64,000 nucleotides of DNA from Stercoripulliclostridium_A sp045577735 (GTDB lineage Bacteria; Bacillota; Clostridia; Christensenellales; DTU072), in NCBI GenBank assembly GCA_045577735.1, contig JAZNIY010000025.1:1-64000 (forward strand). Reading direction: 5' to 3'. This document shows positions 1-8,282 of this stretch, one piece after another; within the stretch, counting starts at the first letter, position 1; every line of letters begins with the position of its first letter. The notes under the pieces were generated by a model. The model was not told where the DNA came from, did no database searches, and was given only the letters and a program-made list of their open reading frames with translations. The position numbers and the translations under genes are program-made.

Positions 1-63
1 GCGTACATGACCCGAAGGGAGCTTTTTAGTTTTTCAAAGCCTAGCGCCAAAATAGCGCGTTTT
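1..63 (-). repeat. Family A palindromic element, cut by window edge
   Basis: Read on the minus strand, the first 33 bases are almost the same as 5673-5705 (the CTCCCTTCGGGTCATGTACG core). The outer end, AAAACGCGCTATTTT, resembles the terminal inverted repeat of the full copies at 5868 and 35576. Only the end next to the DUF2804 stop codon is inside the window; the rest lies to the left. Like the other copies it sits directly 3' of a gene. Confidence 0.7.
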
Positions 64-1135
64 ACATTCTAGTGGTTTTATCTTCGCCTATGCCTAGCGC
101 GCCATCCAGCGTGTAAACCTTGCCGTTAGTATCTTTTACCGTACCATATATCCTTCCAAATGGTAGTGCATAGTAACTGTCTATTACCAACATATGCATA
201 ATAATATAGAACACGTCGTCGATTTCGAAGCGAAGGTCTACGCAACCGTGCTCATCCTTAATATACCAAGTCTTGGCATATCTGCCTTCCTTTTCGAAGG
301 TAACTGGGGGTAGAGGATAGGAAACGCCGTCCAGCCAAATGAGGTTTTCGTTGTATTTGTCTTGGTCGATGGATTGGTTACGTGTTAGGTTGAAGGCAAA
401 ATTCTTCATTTCGCCGTCAATTTCTATTTGTCCCATGGTGGTTAGCCAATCGTAGTGAGCCTTGAAGGGATAGTAGCCCTTGTGGTCGTCTATTATACCA
501 ACGCTATTTTCATCGGTGGTGAAGGTTTCGCCGTTAACGGTGATGGTTCCTTCTGCTTTTAGGAAGTCCTTTTCGGAGTATAGGGGTTTGTTTTCACCGA
601 AGGGGATACTTACTACGCAAGGAGGTGAAATGCGAGTAACGTGCATATCAATTTCGAAGGTGCCACACTTACCTTTGGAGTAGCCTTTTGCGTATGCTTT
701 GCCGTTTAGTAGGTCGTTGCAAATTTCATATTCACTCTTGCCGGTTTTGTGGTAGCAATGGTCGTCAACGAGTTGGCTTGCAACCTTTGCTCTGCTTGCG
801 GGAATGGTAGGATTCCACCAAGAGAGGCACTTGCGAGTGCGTTTATCGAACCAAACGAAAATAGAGAAACCCATGGATGCCGTCTTGTATACTGCAGAAA
901 CGAGAGCACCCTCTTTCATATGAATTTCGAAAGCTTCCCATTCGGTGATACGGCTGGCTTTCATAAAGTCGGGCATTCTGGGACCACAAGGCTTAACGCA
1001 GTCTATAAGGTTAAGTTTCTTGAAGGTGTCCTTGAACGTACCAAAGTGACATTGGCCGTTTTCGTCAACAATTGCGTCCGGAGTATCGACGGGAACGCGA
1101 ACGGGGGAGATATAATCGGGATATTCAACTGACAT
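62..1135 (-). CDS. DUF2804 family protein
   Basis: This 357-residue protein resembles the DUF2804 family (PF10974), whose biochemical role is unknown. Supporting features are the overall length, an internal block with DDHKGYYPFKAHYDW that fits the aromatic-rich DUF2804 signature, and a C-terminal beta-rich half ending in a conserved-looking GRIYGTVKDTNGK segment. I see no signal peptide or membrane helix, so it is probably cytoplasmic. The ATG at 1135 has an AAGGAG site at good spacing. The gene stands alone, reads leftward, has its own promoter (1168-1196), and its stop lies inside a family A repeat. The family assignment is by recognition of motif and length only. Confidence 0.7.
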   Translation of the reverse strand: MSVEYPDYISPVRVPVDTPDAIVDENGQCHFGTFKDTFKKLNLIDCVKPCGPRMPDFMKASRITEWEAFEIHMKEGALVSAVYKTASMGFSIFVWFDKRTRKCLSWWNPTIPASRAKVASQLVDDHCYHKTGKSEYEICNDLLNGKAYAKGYSKGKCGTFEIDMHVTRISPPCVVSIPFGENKPLYSEKDFLKAEGTITVNGETFTTDENSVGIIDDHKGYYPFKAHYDWLTTMGQIEIDGEMKNFAFNLTRNQSIDQDKYNENLIWLDGVSYPLPPVTFEKEGRYAKTWYIKDEHGCVDLRFEIDDVFYIIMHMLVIDSYYALPFGRIYGTVKDTNGKVYTLDGALGIGEDKTTRM

Positions 1136-1167
1136 GGTTTTGACTCCTTAAGTTTTTTCTTTATCTA

Positions 1168-1196
1168 ATTATAACACGAGGAAGCCGTCGTGTAAA
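1168..1196 (-). promoter_or_regulatory. Promoter of DUF2804 gene with inverted repeat
   Basis: On the minus strand TTTACA (1196-1191), a 17-base spacer and TATAAT (1173-1168) form a near-consensus sigma-A promoter. A perfect inverted repeat, ACACGA-N8-TCGTGT (1174-1193), fills the spacer and could be an operator for an unknown regulator. Confidence 0.7.
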
Positions 1197-1499
1197 GATG
1201 GTAAAAAGGCAAAAAGTTACACGATTTTTAAGGCCAGACGGGTAAAAAAATGGTTAAAAAAGAAAAAAGTAAAAAGGTAAAATTTTACTAAAAAACAGGG
1301 GAGAAATCGAGGGAGCTCCCAGTGAAGCAAAGCGAGTTATATTTGCTTGAATGGTAAACCTAAAATGGGAATAGGGGAGCCTTAACCCGTGTTATTAAAG
1401 TCATAAAACAAGACGAAAAAGAGGTGGTTTTGGCAGTGGCTTTGCGTGGAAAAAGGGTTCACAAGAGCCGTCGCGCGTATGTAATATTTATTTTCATTG
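1197..1499. other. Intergenic stretch, no gene seen
   Basis: No supported gene lies between the two divergent promoters. It contains one AGTAAAA...TTTTACT inverted repeat at about 1269-1290 and otherwise nothing I can name. Confidence 0.5.
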
Positions 1500-1528
1500 T
1501 TGACAAACGCATACGGGTGTGGTAAAAT
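1500..1528 (+). promoter_or_regulatory. Promoter of large lipoprotein gene
   Basis: TTGACA at 1500-1505, a 17-base spacer and TAAAAT at 1523-1528, about 40 bases before the start codon. Confidence 0.8.
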
Positions 1529-1568
1529 GGCATCACAAAAATAAAAACCTTAATTGGAGGTATCAAAC

Positions 1569-4500
1569 ATGAAAAAGAAACTTTTACTTGGTTTATTAGT
1601 TGTCCTCATGGTTGGTATTCTTGCTTTCTCCGTATTTGCATGTCAACACAAGAATGACGGCAAAGACAAGAACGACAAGGATAAGACTGATGACACTACT
1701 AAACCCGTTGAAACTACGCTTGACGTTAAAGCTGGCCCCATGATCAACGACCTCATCGCATCTATTAACAACACCGCAAAGGTTGCTACTAACATCGAAG
1801 ACGCTGCTAGCGTAAACGTAGACCTTTACGTTGACGTTGAAATCGGTGAAACCACTGTTAACGTTAAGCTAAACGTTGCAGGTTCTGTTGACGCCGGTAC
1901 CAATGCTAACAACTGGGCAACTATTTCTGCAAACGTTCAAGGTGTTCAAGTTGGCCTATTCGCAGAAAAGAACAGTGCTGGTAATGAATACCTTTACATT
2001 GGCCAAAACATCCTTAACGAGGACGTTGTATGGTCAAAGTTGAGCCAAGCTGAAAATGCAAACCTTCTAAGTGGTACACCAGCAGAAGAATTCACCGATG
2101 CTAACGAAAACGATGCATACGACGAAGGTGAAGAATACGTTGATGCTAACGAAAACGGAGCATATGACGGCGAAAAGTTTGGCGTTGTTCCCGAACTATT
2201 CGAGTTAATAGCTAGCATTGATGCAAATACCGAAGCTAAACTAAACGCTGGTATTATTAATACGAAAGAAGGTATCCTTAGTACCATTATGGGTGTTGTT
2301 CCTATGGTTGGCAAACTCCTCTTCGCTCCTATCGACGGTGTAACCAACATTGAAGAAATTGATGAAATCACTTTCGAAACCGACCTTTCTAGCGCTGACG
2401 GTTATGCTGCAAGGCTTAACATTGAAGACCTCTCCGCTGTTATCGGTGGACTCGGTCCCGTTCTTGACACCCTTCTAAAGGATGACGATGGCAACAAGAT
2501 GGATCTTACTCCCTATCAACCCATCGTTAACATGGTAGTTCCAATCATCCTTGGTGGACAATTCAATCTTTCTGACTTTACGTTTACCCCCGGTACCGCT
2601 GTTCCCGAAATCCAACTCCTCGTTGACATCAACAGCGACAAGACCTTCGGTGGACTACACCTCTCTTATGAACACGACGTTGACCTAGATGCTACTGATA
2701 GCGAACCTGCACAACACGTTAAAGTTGCATTTGGTCTTGACAACGTTTCTTTCAAAGCAACTTCCGCTACTAAGCCCTCTGCAATCGTTAACGCAGTAGC
2801 TGATGCTGAAGAACTTGCAATCAACCTCGGCCTTGATATCGAACTTGAAGCAATTGCTGGTGGTTATGCAAACCTTGACCTCAACGTATACCCCAACGTA
2901 TCTCTTGGTTGGGACGAAGACGGTTACCTAGCACTTGACCTCTCTAAACTCTATGCAGAAGTTCTAATGACCTACGACACTGTTGAAGGTGATTACGTAC
3001 AAGGACAATACGTAGAAGAAGTTGTAACCAAGACTGACGTTATCGCTCAATACAATGCTGATGGTAATGAAGACATTATCCTCAACCTTTCTCTTGTAGC
3101 AGAACAACTCGGTGCATCTGCAGGCATCTATAAGATTCCTGTAAATCTTTCTGAAAAATATGCTGACTTTATCGCTGAACAAAAGGCTGGTGAAGCAGTT
3201 GTAGTTGAAAATGCCGGTCTAGCAGACGACATCATCGGCATCGTAAGTGGCATCATCAATAAGCCCGAAGACCAAGAACTTGACATCGTTGGTCTAGTAA
3301 TGAACATCGCTGGCAAACTCGGCACCGTTGTTGAAGAAGTTACCGCTCTTGGCGCATTCATCAACGAAGGCACCATCGACGTTGAAGGCCTCATCGCAGC
3401 TCTTCTTGCTGACGACGGTCTAATCGGCGAATCTACTGCACCCATCTACATTGATGGCGAAGCAATCGTTCTTGGCGAAATTGCTGACCAAGTAACCACC
3501 GACCAAGTTCTTGGAACTATCGCAGGCCTTGCTAATGTTGAAGTTGCAGACATCATCGGTCTAGTAGCAGACTTCACCGGCGCAACCCTCGATGCAGACG
3601 ATGCATATGCAAATATGGCTATCTCCGCAACCGGTTATGCACATGACGGCATTGGTGCAACCATCACCGCCGTTCTTGGCGCAGATGACAGCACCGCTGA
3701 AATCAGCATTGGCCTAAGCGCAGCAATCATTGAAAACAAGACTGAATATGAAGACGTTCTCGGCGCAGCAGATTTCTATGAATATGAAAGCACTGCTATC
3801 GCTAACGGCGAATTCATTACCTTCTCAAACAACACCGGCAGAGACGGTGGTAAGGGCTTACTAAATGCTGTTAAGGGCATTTTCAACTCTATCGTATCTA
3901 ACGACAAGTTCCACCTTGATACTTTCGAAGCATTCTGGGGAACCGTAATTACCGATAACTACACCGAAGTATGTGAAGGAAGCTATGCTTATGCAGAAGA
4001 AGGTTATGGTATGAGCCTAATTATCAGTGCTCTTGACGCTCCCGCAGGTAGCACTGTTACCATATACAACAACGCAAATGGCGTTTCTGTAGCACAAATG
4101 GTAATGGATACCAACTATATGCCCGCTAGACCCGTTCCCGGCACTCCCGTAGTATTTGCAGAGAATGAAGACCAAGCAAGCTTCATCGTTGAAGGCGAAG
4201 ATGGTCTAATGTTCTACATCCTCGGTAACGAAGGTACTGTTGTTGAATTTGGTATCAATATCGCTGTTGCTGAAGAAGGCGGAGATGAAGTTGCTGTTCC
4301 CGATGGTGCAATCGCACTTGTAATTGGCGAGAACACCACTGGTGCATTTGCTTATGGTCTTGGCGGAACCAATACCTATTTCTATACCTATACTGCAACC
4401 GAAGACTGCACTTTAAGTTTCACTTATAGTGAAGGCCATTTCGTAGGTGCTGCAGAAAATGGTATGATGGGTTGGATAGCATATATGCCTTTCAACAATG

Positions 4501-4628
4501 ACCAAATCGAACTAGTAGCAGGTCAAACTATCGTTATCGCAGTTGAAAACCAAATTTACGATGACGAAACTGGCGACCGTGATGCTTCTGCTGTTACCTT
4601 TACTGCTAGCGTTGCAGTTAACGGCTAA
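1569..4628 (+). CDS. Large acidic secreted lipoprotein, function unknown
   Basis: The product (1019 residues from the ATG at 1569, GGAGG at 1556-1560) begins with a lysine-rich N-terminus, a hydrophobic core and the lipobox SVFAC, placing the lipidated cysteine at residue 25, so it should be anchored outside the membrane. A charged linker follows. At about residues 176-203 two copies of a DxNENxxYDxGE loop resemble EF-hand or dockerin-type calcium loops. The rest is long, acidic and beta-like with repeated NVDLYVDV-type strands and no transmembrane helix. I do not recognise the family. It has its own promoter and a strong terminator, so it is monocistronic. A TTG at 1554 could extend the frame but would overlap the ribosome site. 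Confidence 0.8.
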   Translation: MKKKLLLGLLVVLMVGILAFSVFACQHKNDGKDKNDKDKTDDTTKPVETTLDVKAGPMINDLIASINNTAKVATNIEDAASVNVDLYVDVEIGETTVNVKLNVAGSVDAGTNANNWATISANVQGVQVGLFAEKNSAGNEYLYIGQNILNEDVVWSKLSQAENANLLSGTPAEEFTDANENDAYDEGEEYVDANENGAYDGEKFGVVPELFELIASIDANTEAKLNAGIINTKEGILSTIMGVVPMVGKLLFAPIDGVTNIEEIDEITFETDLSSADGYAARLNIEDLSAVIGGLGPVLDTLLKDDDGNKMDLTPYQPIVNMVVPIILGGQFNLSDFTFTPGTAVPEIQLLVDINSDKTFGGLHLSYEHDVDLDATDSEPAQHVKVAFGLDNVSFKATSATKPSAIVNAVADAEELAINLGLDIELEAIAGGYANLDLNVYPNVSLGWDEDGYLALDLSKLYAEVLMTYDTVEGDYVQGQYVEEVVTKTDVIAQYNADGNEDIILNLSLVAEQLGASAGIYKIPVNLSEKYADFIAEQKAGEAVVVENAGLADDIIGIVSGIINKPEDQELDIVGLVMNIAGKLGTVVEEVTALGAFINEGTIDVEGLIAALLADDGLIGESTAPIYIDGEAIVLGEIADQVTTDQVLGTIAGLANVEVADIIGLVADFTGATLDADDAYANMAISATGYAHDGIGATITAVLGADDSTAEISIGLSAAIIENKTEYEDVLGAADFYEYESTAIANGEFITFSNNTGRDGGKGLLNAVKGIFNSIVSNDKFHLDTFEAFWGTVITDNYTEVCEGSYAYAEEGYGMSLIISALDAPAGSTVTIYNNANGVSVAQMVMDTNYMPARPVPGTPVVFAENEDQASFIVEGEDGLMFYILGNEGTVVEFGINIAVAEEGGDEVAVPDGAIALVIGENTTGAFAYGLGGTNTYFYTYTATEDCTLSFTYSEGHFVGAAENGMMGWIAYMPFNNDQIELVAGQTIVIAVENQIYDDETGDRDASAVTFTASVAVNG

Positions 4629-4643
4629 TATCTAGCAAACTAA

Positions 4644-4674
4644 AAGAAGAAGTCCTTCGGGACTTCTTTTTTTT
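4644..4674 (+). terminator. Intrinsic terminator after lipoprotein gene
   Basis: AAGAAGTCC, a TTCG tetraloop and GGACTTCTT are followed by a run of T. Confidence 0.9.
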
Positions 4675-5641
4675 GCCTTTGGCTAAGTGTGATGCGCTTC
4701 GCGTAGTTGTGAGTTTTGCTTGCGCAAAACGTTATGGTTGCTTACGTAAGTTATCATACTCTACGAGTAGTTGTGGTAGGGCTTACCTGCCTTTCTACAA
4801 TACGTTGAGTTCACTTTTAGGCATAACTGTCAACGGCGTGATTTACGCCCTCTAGAAGCCCTAAAATCGCTCGAAAGACATTTTCTCGAGTAAGTTATCG
4901 AAGAAAGCGTTTTCGCGCGTCCTAGCCCCCTTAGAATGCGTTAAACACGAACAAATGTTTGTGTTTGTGTGATTAGGTTGCGCCAGGAAGCTCTCGTAGC
5001 AAGAAAAATGGAGGAAAACAAGCAAATAAAAATAGGGGGGTGGGGAAGGGCGTGATTGGTCCGTTAAGGACGTCACGCTGACTAAGCCGGTTATTAGCTT
5101 TTTTACCCTCCCTCTATTCTATTCTTTTCTATTACTATTCTAACTCTACTCTACTCTATTCTAGGGCTGACAAACGTCAGTCAAGCGTCTAACGTACACG
5201 ACGGTCAGACGTTGGTTCTACGAGCGTTATCAGAATGGGAAAACAGGCAAAGGGTGGGGAACTTTTTTTCTTTTATTTATTTTCTTTTTTTACCCTCTCT
5301 TTATTTATATTTCTCTTGTTCTTGTTTTCTCTTAGGCGGACAAATTGCGGTCAATTGACAACCAAACGACAACCAAAAGGCTTTAAAAATACCAAATTAC
5401 AAAAAATTGTAAAATGCAAAAAGGGGTATCTTAAAATAGAATAGGGGATACCTAAAAAGCATATTTGCGTGCAAAAATGTGACAATGGAATTCCATAAAA
5501 TTTTGTAGAGATAATGCAACAATAATTTTTTTAGGAAACGGCTTCTTACGTTCTTTCTACAGGGATTTGTACCTCTTCAACCATTGGTCGTGACATTTCT
5601 AGCACTGTTCCTACCCTCGTGTGACCGCGCTCCGCACTTTA

Positions 5642-5767
5642 ATAGACTTTGTTTTTTTGCGACCTACTTCACAAAACTAAAAGTCTCCCTTCGGGTCATG
5701 TACGCCTAGTACACTCCCCTTGGGAGATTTTCTTTTGTTCGTATCTCATCCAAAAACCAAAGTCTAT
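5642..5767. repeat. Family A MITE-like element, copy 1
   Basis: 126 bases bounded by ATAGACTTTG and its inverse CAAAGTCTAT. The centre is a hairpin with outer arms AGTCTCCC/GGGAGATT and inner arms TGTAC/GTACA around a five-base loop. Left and right subterminal sequences match the other copies. It encodes no protein. Confidence 0.75.
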
Positions 5768-5867
5768 CAGAGGTCTAGGAAAAGTAAGAGAAAACTCAAG
5801 CTAAATAATAAGGTTTTCCGTCCTCTTTCATCCAAAAAACAAAGTTTATTAGAGGTCTAACACTAGT

Positions 5868-5994
5868 AAAAACGCGTTATTTTAGCGAACAACTTCACAA
5901 AACAAGAGCCTCCCTCGGTCGTTTACGAGTAGTAAAGTCCCGTCAGTAGGCTCTTTTGTTTTGCCTCGTTCTTCATCTAAACTAACGCGTTTTT
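5868..5994. repeat. Family A MITE-like element, copy 2
   Basis: 127 bases with terminal inverted repeats AAAAACGCGTTA and TAACGCGTTTTT. The central hairpin has arms AAGAGCCT/AGGCTCTT and an inner TTTAC/GTAAA stem. Same length, ends and AAGAGG right flank as the copy at 35576. Confidence 0.8.
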
Positions 5995-6004
5995 AAGAGG
6001 TACC

Positions 6005-6067
6005 ACATATACTTACTACAATCCACCACGCATTTTAGCGAATAACTTCACAAAACTAACGCGTTTT
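6005..6067. repeat. Family A deletion derivative and shared flank
   Basis: 6005-6027 repeats the segment at 35713-35735 exactly. The following 40 bases join the left end of the element (ATTTTAGCGAATAACTTCAC) directly to its right end (ACTAACGCGTTTTT), so the central hairpin has been lost. Confidence 0.7.
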
Positions 6068-6322
6068 TAAGAGGCTAGTCAATGGTGAGAACAAACTCAA
6101 ACTTTTCCTTGCGAGTGAAGCGTAAGCGAAATGAGGTTGAACAATTCGCAGTTACTTTAGTCAATTCAATAACTACGTGGCTATCACCAAATGTTGTGCT
6201 ACTACAAGTTGTTCGGTTTACTCATCAGGTTTGCTATGCAAACTACTGCGCTCCGCATTCCGCACTAGCAAGCGCGCTATTTTCAATTTTTATATATAAA
6301 ATATATAAATTCTAAAAAAACA

Positions 6323-6351
6323 TTGTAATCGTTTTTTTAGTGTGCTATAAT
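6323..6351 (+). promoter_or_regulatory. Promoter placed 7 bases before the transporter ATG
   Basis: TTGTAA (6323-6328), 17 bases, TATAAT (6346-6351). Only seven bases separate the -10 box from the ATG at 6359 and no Shine-Dalgarno sequence can fit, which predicts a leaderless or nearly leaderless mRNA. Confidence 0.75.
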
Positions 6352-6358
6352 TTATAGT

Positions 6359-7882
6359 ATGAAAAATTCCGTAGTTAAACAAAAGAAAATGGTTACTACC
6401 GCCCAAAAACTTTCTTTGGGTTTTGGTGACTTGGGTTATAGCCTAGTTGCAAATACGTTCTCGTCTTATATGCTATTCTTTGGTAACACCGTAATGGGAG
6501 TAAGCGGTACTTTAATGGGAATTGCTATTGCAATCGGCACGGTATGGGACGCTCTTACCGACCCCGTTATGGGATTTATTAGTGACAACAGTAGGAATAA
6601 CTTTTTTGGAAGGCGTCACCTTTACATACTAATTGGTACCATAGGCATGGCCATAATTAACATTTTGCTGTGGTCTGTTCCTATGACTTTTAGCCCTGTA
6701 CTAAAGATGGTTTGGTTCATGCTTTGTATAATTGGGCTACGTACCTTTACCACGATGTTCCAAACTCCGGTAGCAGCTTTGTCGCTCGACATGTCCAACG
6801 ATTACAACGAGCGTGCTAATATTCAAATTGTTAAATCGGTATTTACCATACTTGGTATACTTCTTCCCACCTTGTTAATAGGCGTGTTCCAAACTGACTT
6901 CTATAACGAAGCCGGCGAACTTGTTGATGGACGTTTTAACCCTCAAGGATACCTCAATTTCGGTTACCTAACTAGTGCTTGTTGTATCCTATTTGGTATA
7001 TTCATGGTTATTTGTACGTATAGCCACGTTCCAAGACTTCGTGAACTTGCCAAAAAAGACAAGGCAAGTCCAATAAGCATTCGTTCCACCAAAAAGATGT
7101 TCGTTAACTTCTTTGGTGCGTTAAAAGACAAAAACTTCCGTGGCATAACCATAGGTTATATGGTATCGATGGTTTCCGCATCCATTCTTATTGCAGTAGG
7201 CTTTAACGTATTTACGTTTACTTTTGAAACAACGAAGTTCCAAATGTATATGATTATGGCAAGCCTATTTATTATGACGATAGCGGGTCAACCTTTCTGG
7301 ATGTATATCTCCAAAAAGTACGATAAGCGCAAGGCAATCATAATGGGACAATGCATAAGCTTCGCAGGATGTATTTTGCTATTGGTTATGTTCTTGTTCC
7401 GTGGTTTCTTCATCGACCTTATTCATAAAGGAACTTGGAATGCACTTCTAATGTGTCCGCCTCTAATGCTTGCCGGCTTTGGTACGGGTGTGTTGTATAG
7501 CTTGCCGGTAGCTATGATAGGTGACATTGTTCTTATCGAAAAGGTAAAAAGTGGCGAGGACAAGACGGCAACCTATTCCGGCTTCCTCACCTTTGCAAAC
7601 AAGACCGGTCAAGCAATATCAAATGCAGTATTGGGCGTAATGTTAGACGTTATTGGTTTCCAAGAGGGTAGCACTACCCAAACTCCTCAAGTTGCCGAAA
7701 ACCTTGGTTGGGTAATGTGCATCGGCGTTATTTTGGCAGTAGGAGCAGGTATTGCAATATTCTCCACTTGCAAATTAAAGAGAAGCGAAGTTCAAGAGGC
7801 TCTTGACAGACTGAGTCAAATTGAAAATGGTGAAACCACATATGAAGAAATAGCTGGAAAAGAAACGATGGAGGCTAAATAA
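6359..7882 (+). CDS. GPH-family (MelB-like) sugar:cation symporter
   Basis: This 507-residue membrane protein has the hallmarks of the glycoside-pentoside-hexuronide:cation symporter branch of the major facilitator superfamily. An N-terminal LSLGFGDLGYSL segment leads into helix 1, the motif GTVWDALTDPVMGFISD gives the cation-binding aspartates, and FGRRHLYILIG follows. About twelve hydrophobic segments span the length and the C-terminus is charged and cytoplasmic. Members import oligosaccharides or glycosides with sodium or protons; the substrate cannot be read from sequence. It is the first gene of a tight three-gene run with the acetyltransferase and glnS. Translation appears to start leaderless at 6359; an internal ATG ten codons on has no better ribosome site. 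Confidence 0.88.
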   Translation: MKNSVVKQKKMVTTAQKLSLGFGDLGYSLVANTFSSYMLFFGNTVMGVSGTLMGIAIAIGTVWDALTDPVMGFISDNSRNNFFGRRHLYILIGTIGMAIINILLWSVPMTFSPVLKMVWFMLCIIGLRTFTTMFQTPVAALSLDMSNDYNERANIQIVKSVFTILGILLPTLLIGVFQTDFYNEAGELVDGRFNPQGYLNFGYLTSACCILFGIFMVICTYSHVPRLRELAKKDKASPISIRSTKKMFVNFFGALKDKNFRGITIGYMVSMVSASILIAVGFNVFTFTFETTKFQMYMIMASLFIMTIAGQPFWMYISKKYDKRKAIIMGQCISFAGCILLLVMFLFRGFFIDLIHKGTWNALLMCPPLMLAGFGTGVLYSLPVAMIGDIVLIEKVKSGEDKTATYSGFLTFANKTGQAISNAVLGVMLDVIGFQEGSTTQTPQVAENLGWVMCIGVILAVGAGIAIFSTCKLKRSEVQEALDRLSQIENGETTYEEIAGKETMEAK

Positions 7883-8259
7883 TGCTTTCTCTTGGTGCAA
7901 GCAACGACAAAATAATATTAAATGAACTACATAACGCTATATTCGGAAGCGATATAGTAGGGGAAGTAGGATATCTTTTGTACCTGGGTGATAAAGCTAT
8001 TGGTGTAGCAAAACTTAGGGTTACCACCGAAGAAATGCACATACTTGAAGTGGGGATCCTCGAAGAATATCGAGGCAAGGGTTATGGTGATTTTTTCACT
8101 AGGAGCCTAATGAATATATTCATTGACGTAACCGATCGTATAGTTAGCGATTACGTTAACGAGTATTTCCTTAAGTTTGGATTTGTACAAAGTGGTGACG
8201 TTATGGTGGTAGAGAGTGAAAAACTAACCTTCCCCCGTAAATGTCAATGCGGAAAATAA
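7882..8259 (+). CDS. GNAT-family N-acetyltransferase
   Basis: The 125-residue protein has the GNAT core: a beta strand with LEVGILEEYRGKGYGDF, where RGKGYG matches the acetyl-CoA pyrophosphate loop (motif A), followed by a helix and a C-terminal strand KFGFVQSGD. The substrate is unknown. It ends in a short cysteine-containing tail (CQCGK). Its ATG overlaps the transporter stop by one base (TAATG) with a GGAGG site just upstream, so it is translationally coupled. It is somewhat short for a GNAT. Confidence 0.75.
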   Translation: MLSLGASNDKIILNELHNAIFGSDIVGEVGYLLYLGDKAIGVAKLRVTTEEMHILEVGILEEYRGKGYGDFFTRSLMNIFIDVTDRIVSDYVNEYFLKFGFVQSGDVMVVESEKLTFPRKCQCGK

Positions 8260-8282
8260 GCAAATAAATTTTGGAGTAATAT

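Larger units (their letters stand above)
4675..6322. other. 1.6 kb palindrome-rich non-coding region
   Basis: Open frames here are short, lack ribosome sites and have no recognisable protein character. The stretch is instead full of small inverted repeats: a series between 4690 and 4860 (for example GTTTTGCTTGCGCAAAAC), a nested palindrome GCGTGA...TCACGC at 5050-5078, a CTATT/CTACT pyrimidine microsatellite at about 5108-5164, CTGACAAACGTCAG near 5165, then two complete family A elements and a deleted one (listed separately). A short GCGCTCCGCATTCCGC segment near 6249 recurs in reverse at about 37516. Confidence 0.6.

Noticed and set aside
4673..4855. 60-codon open frame after the lipoprotein terminator
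   Set aside because: It starts within the terminator T run and crosses a chain of palindromes.
5235..5444. 69-codon open frame with Phe/Leu-rich middle
   Set aside because: The hydrophobic part is a T-rich low-complexity tract; no ribosome site or promoter.
6082..6315. 77-codon open frame before the transporter gene
   Set aside because: No ribosome site, overlaps repeat-derived GCGCTCCGC sequence, and no protein-like pattern.
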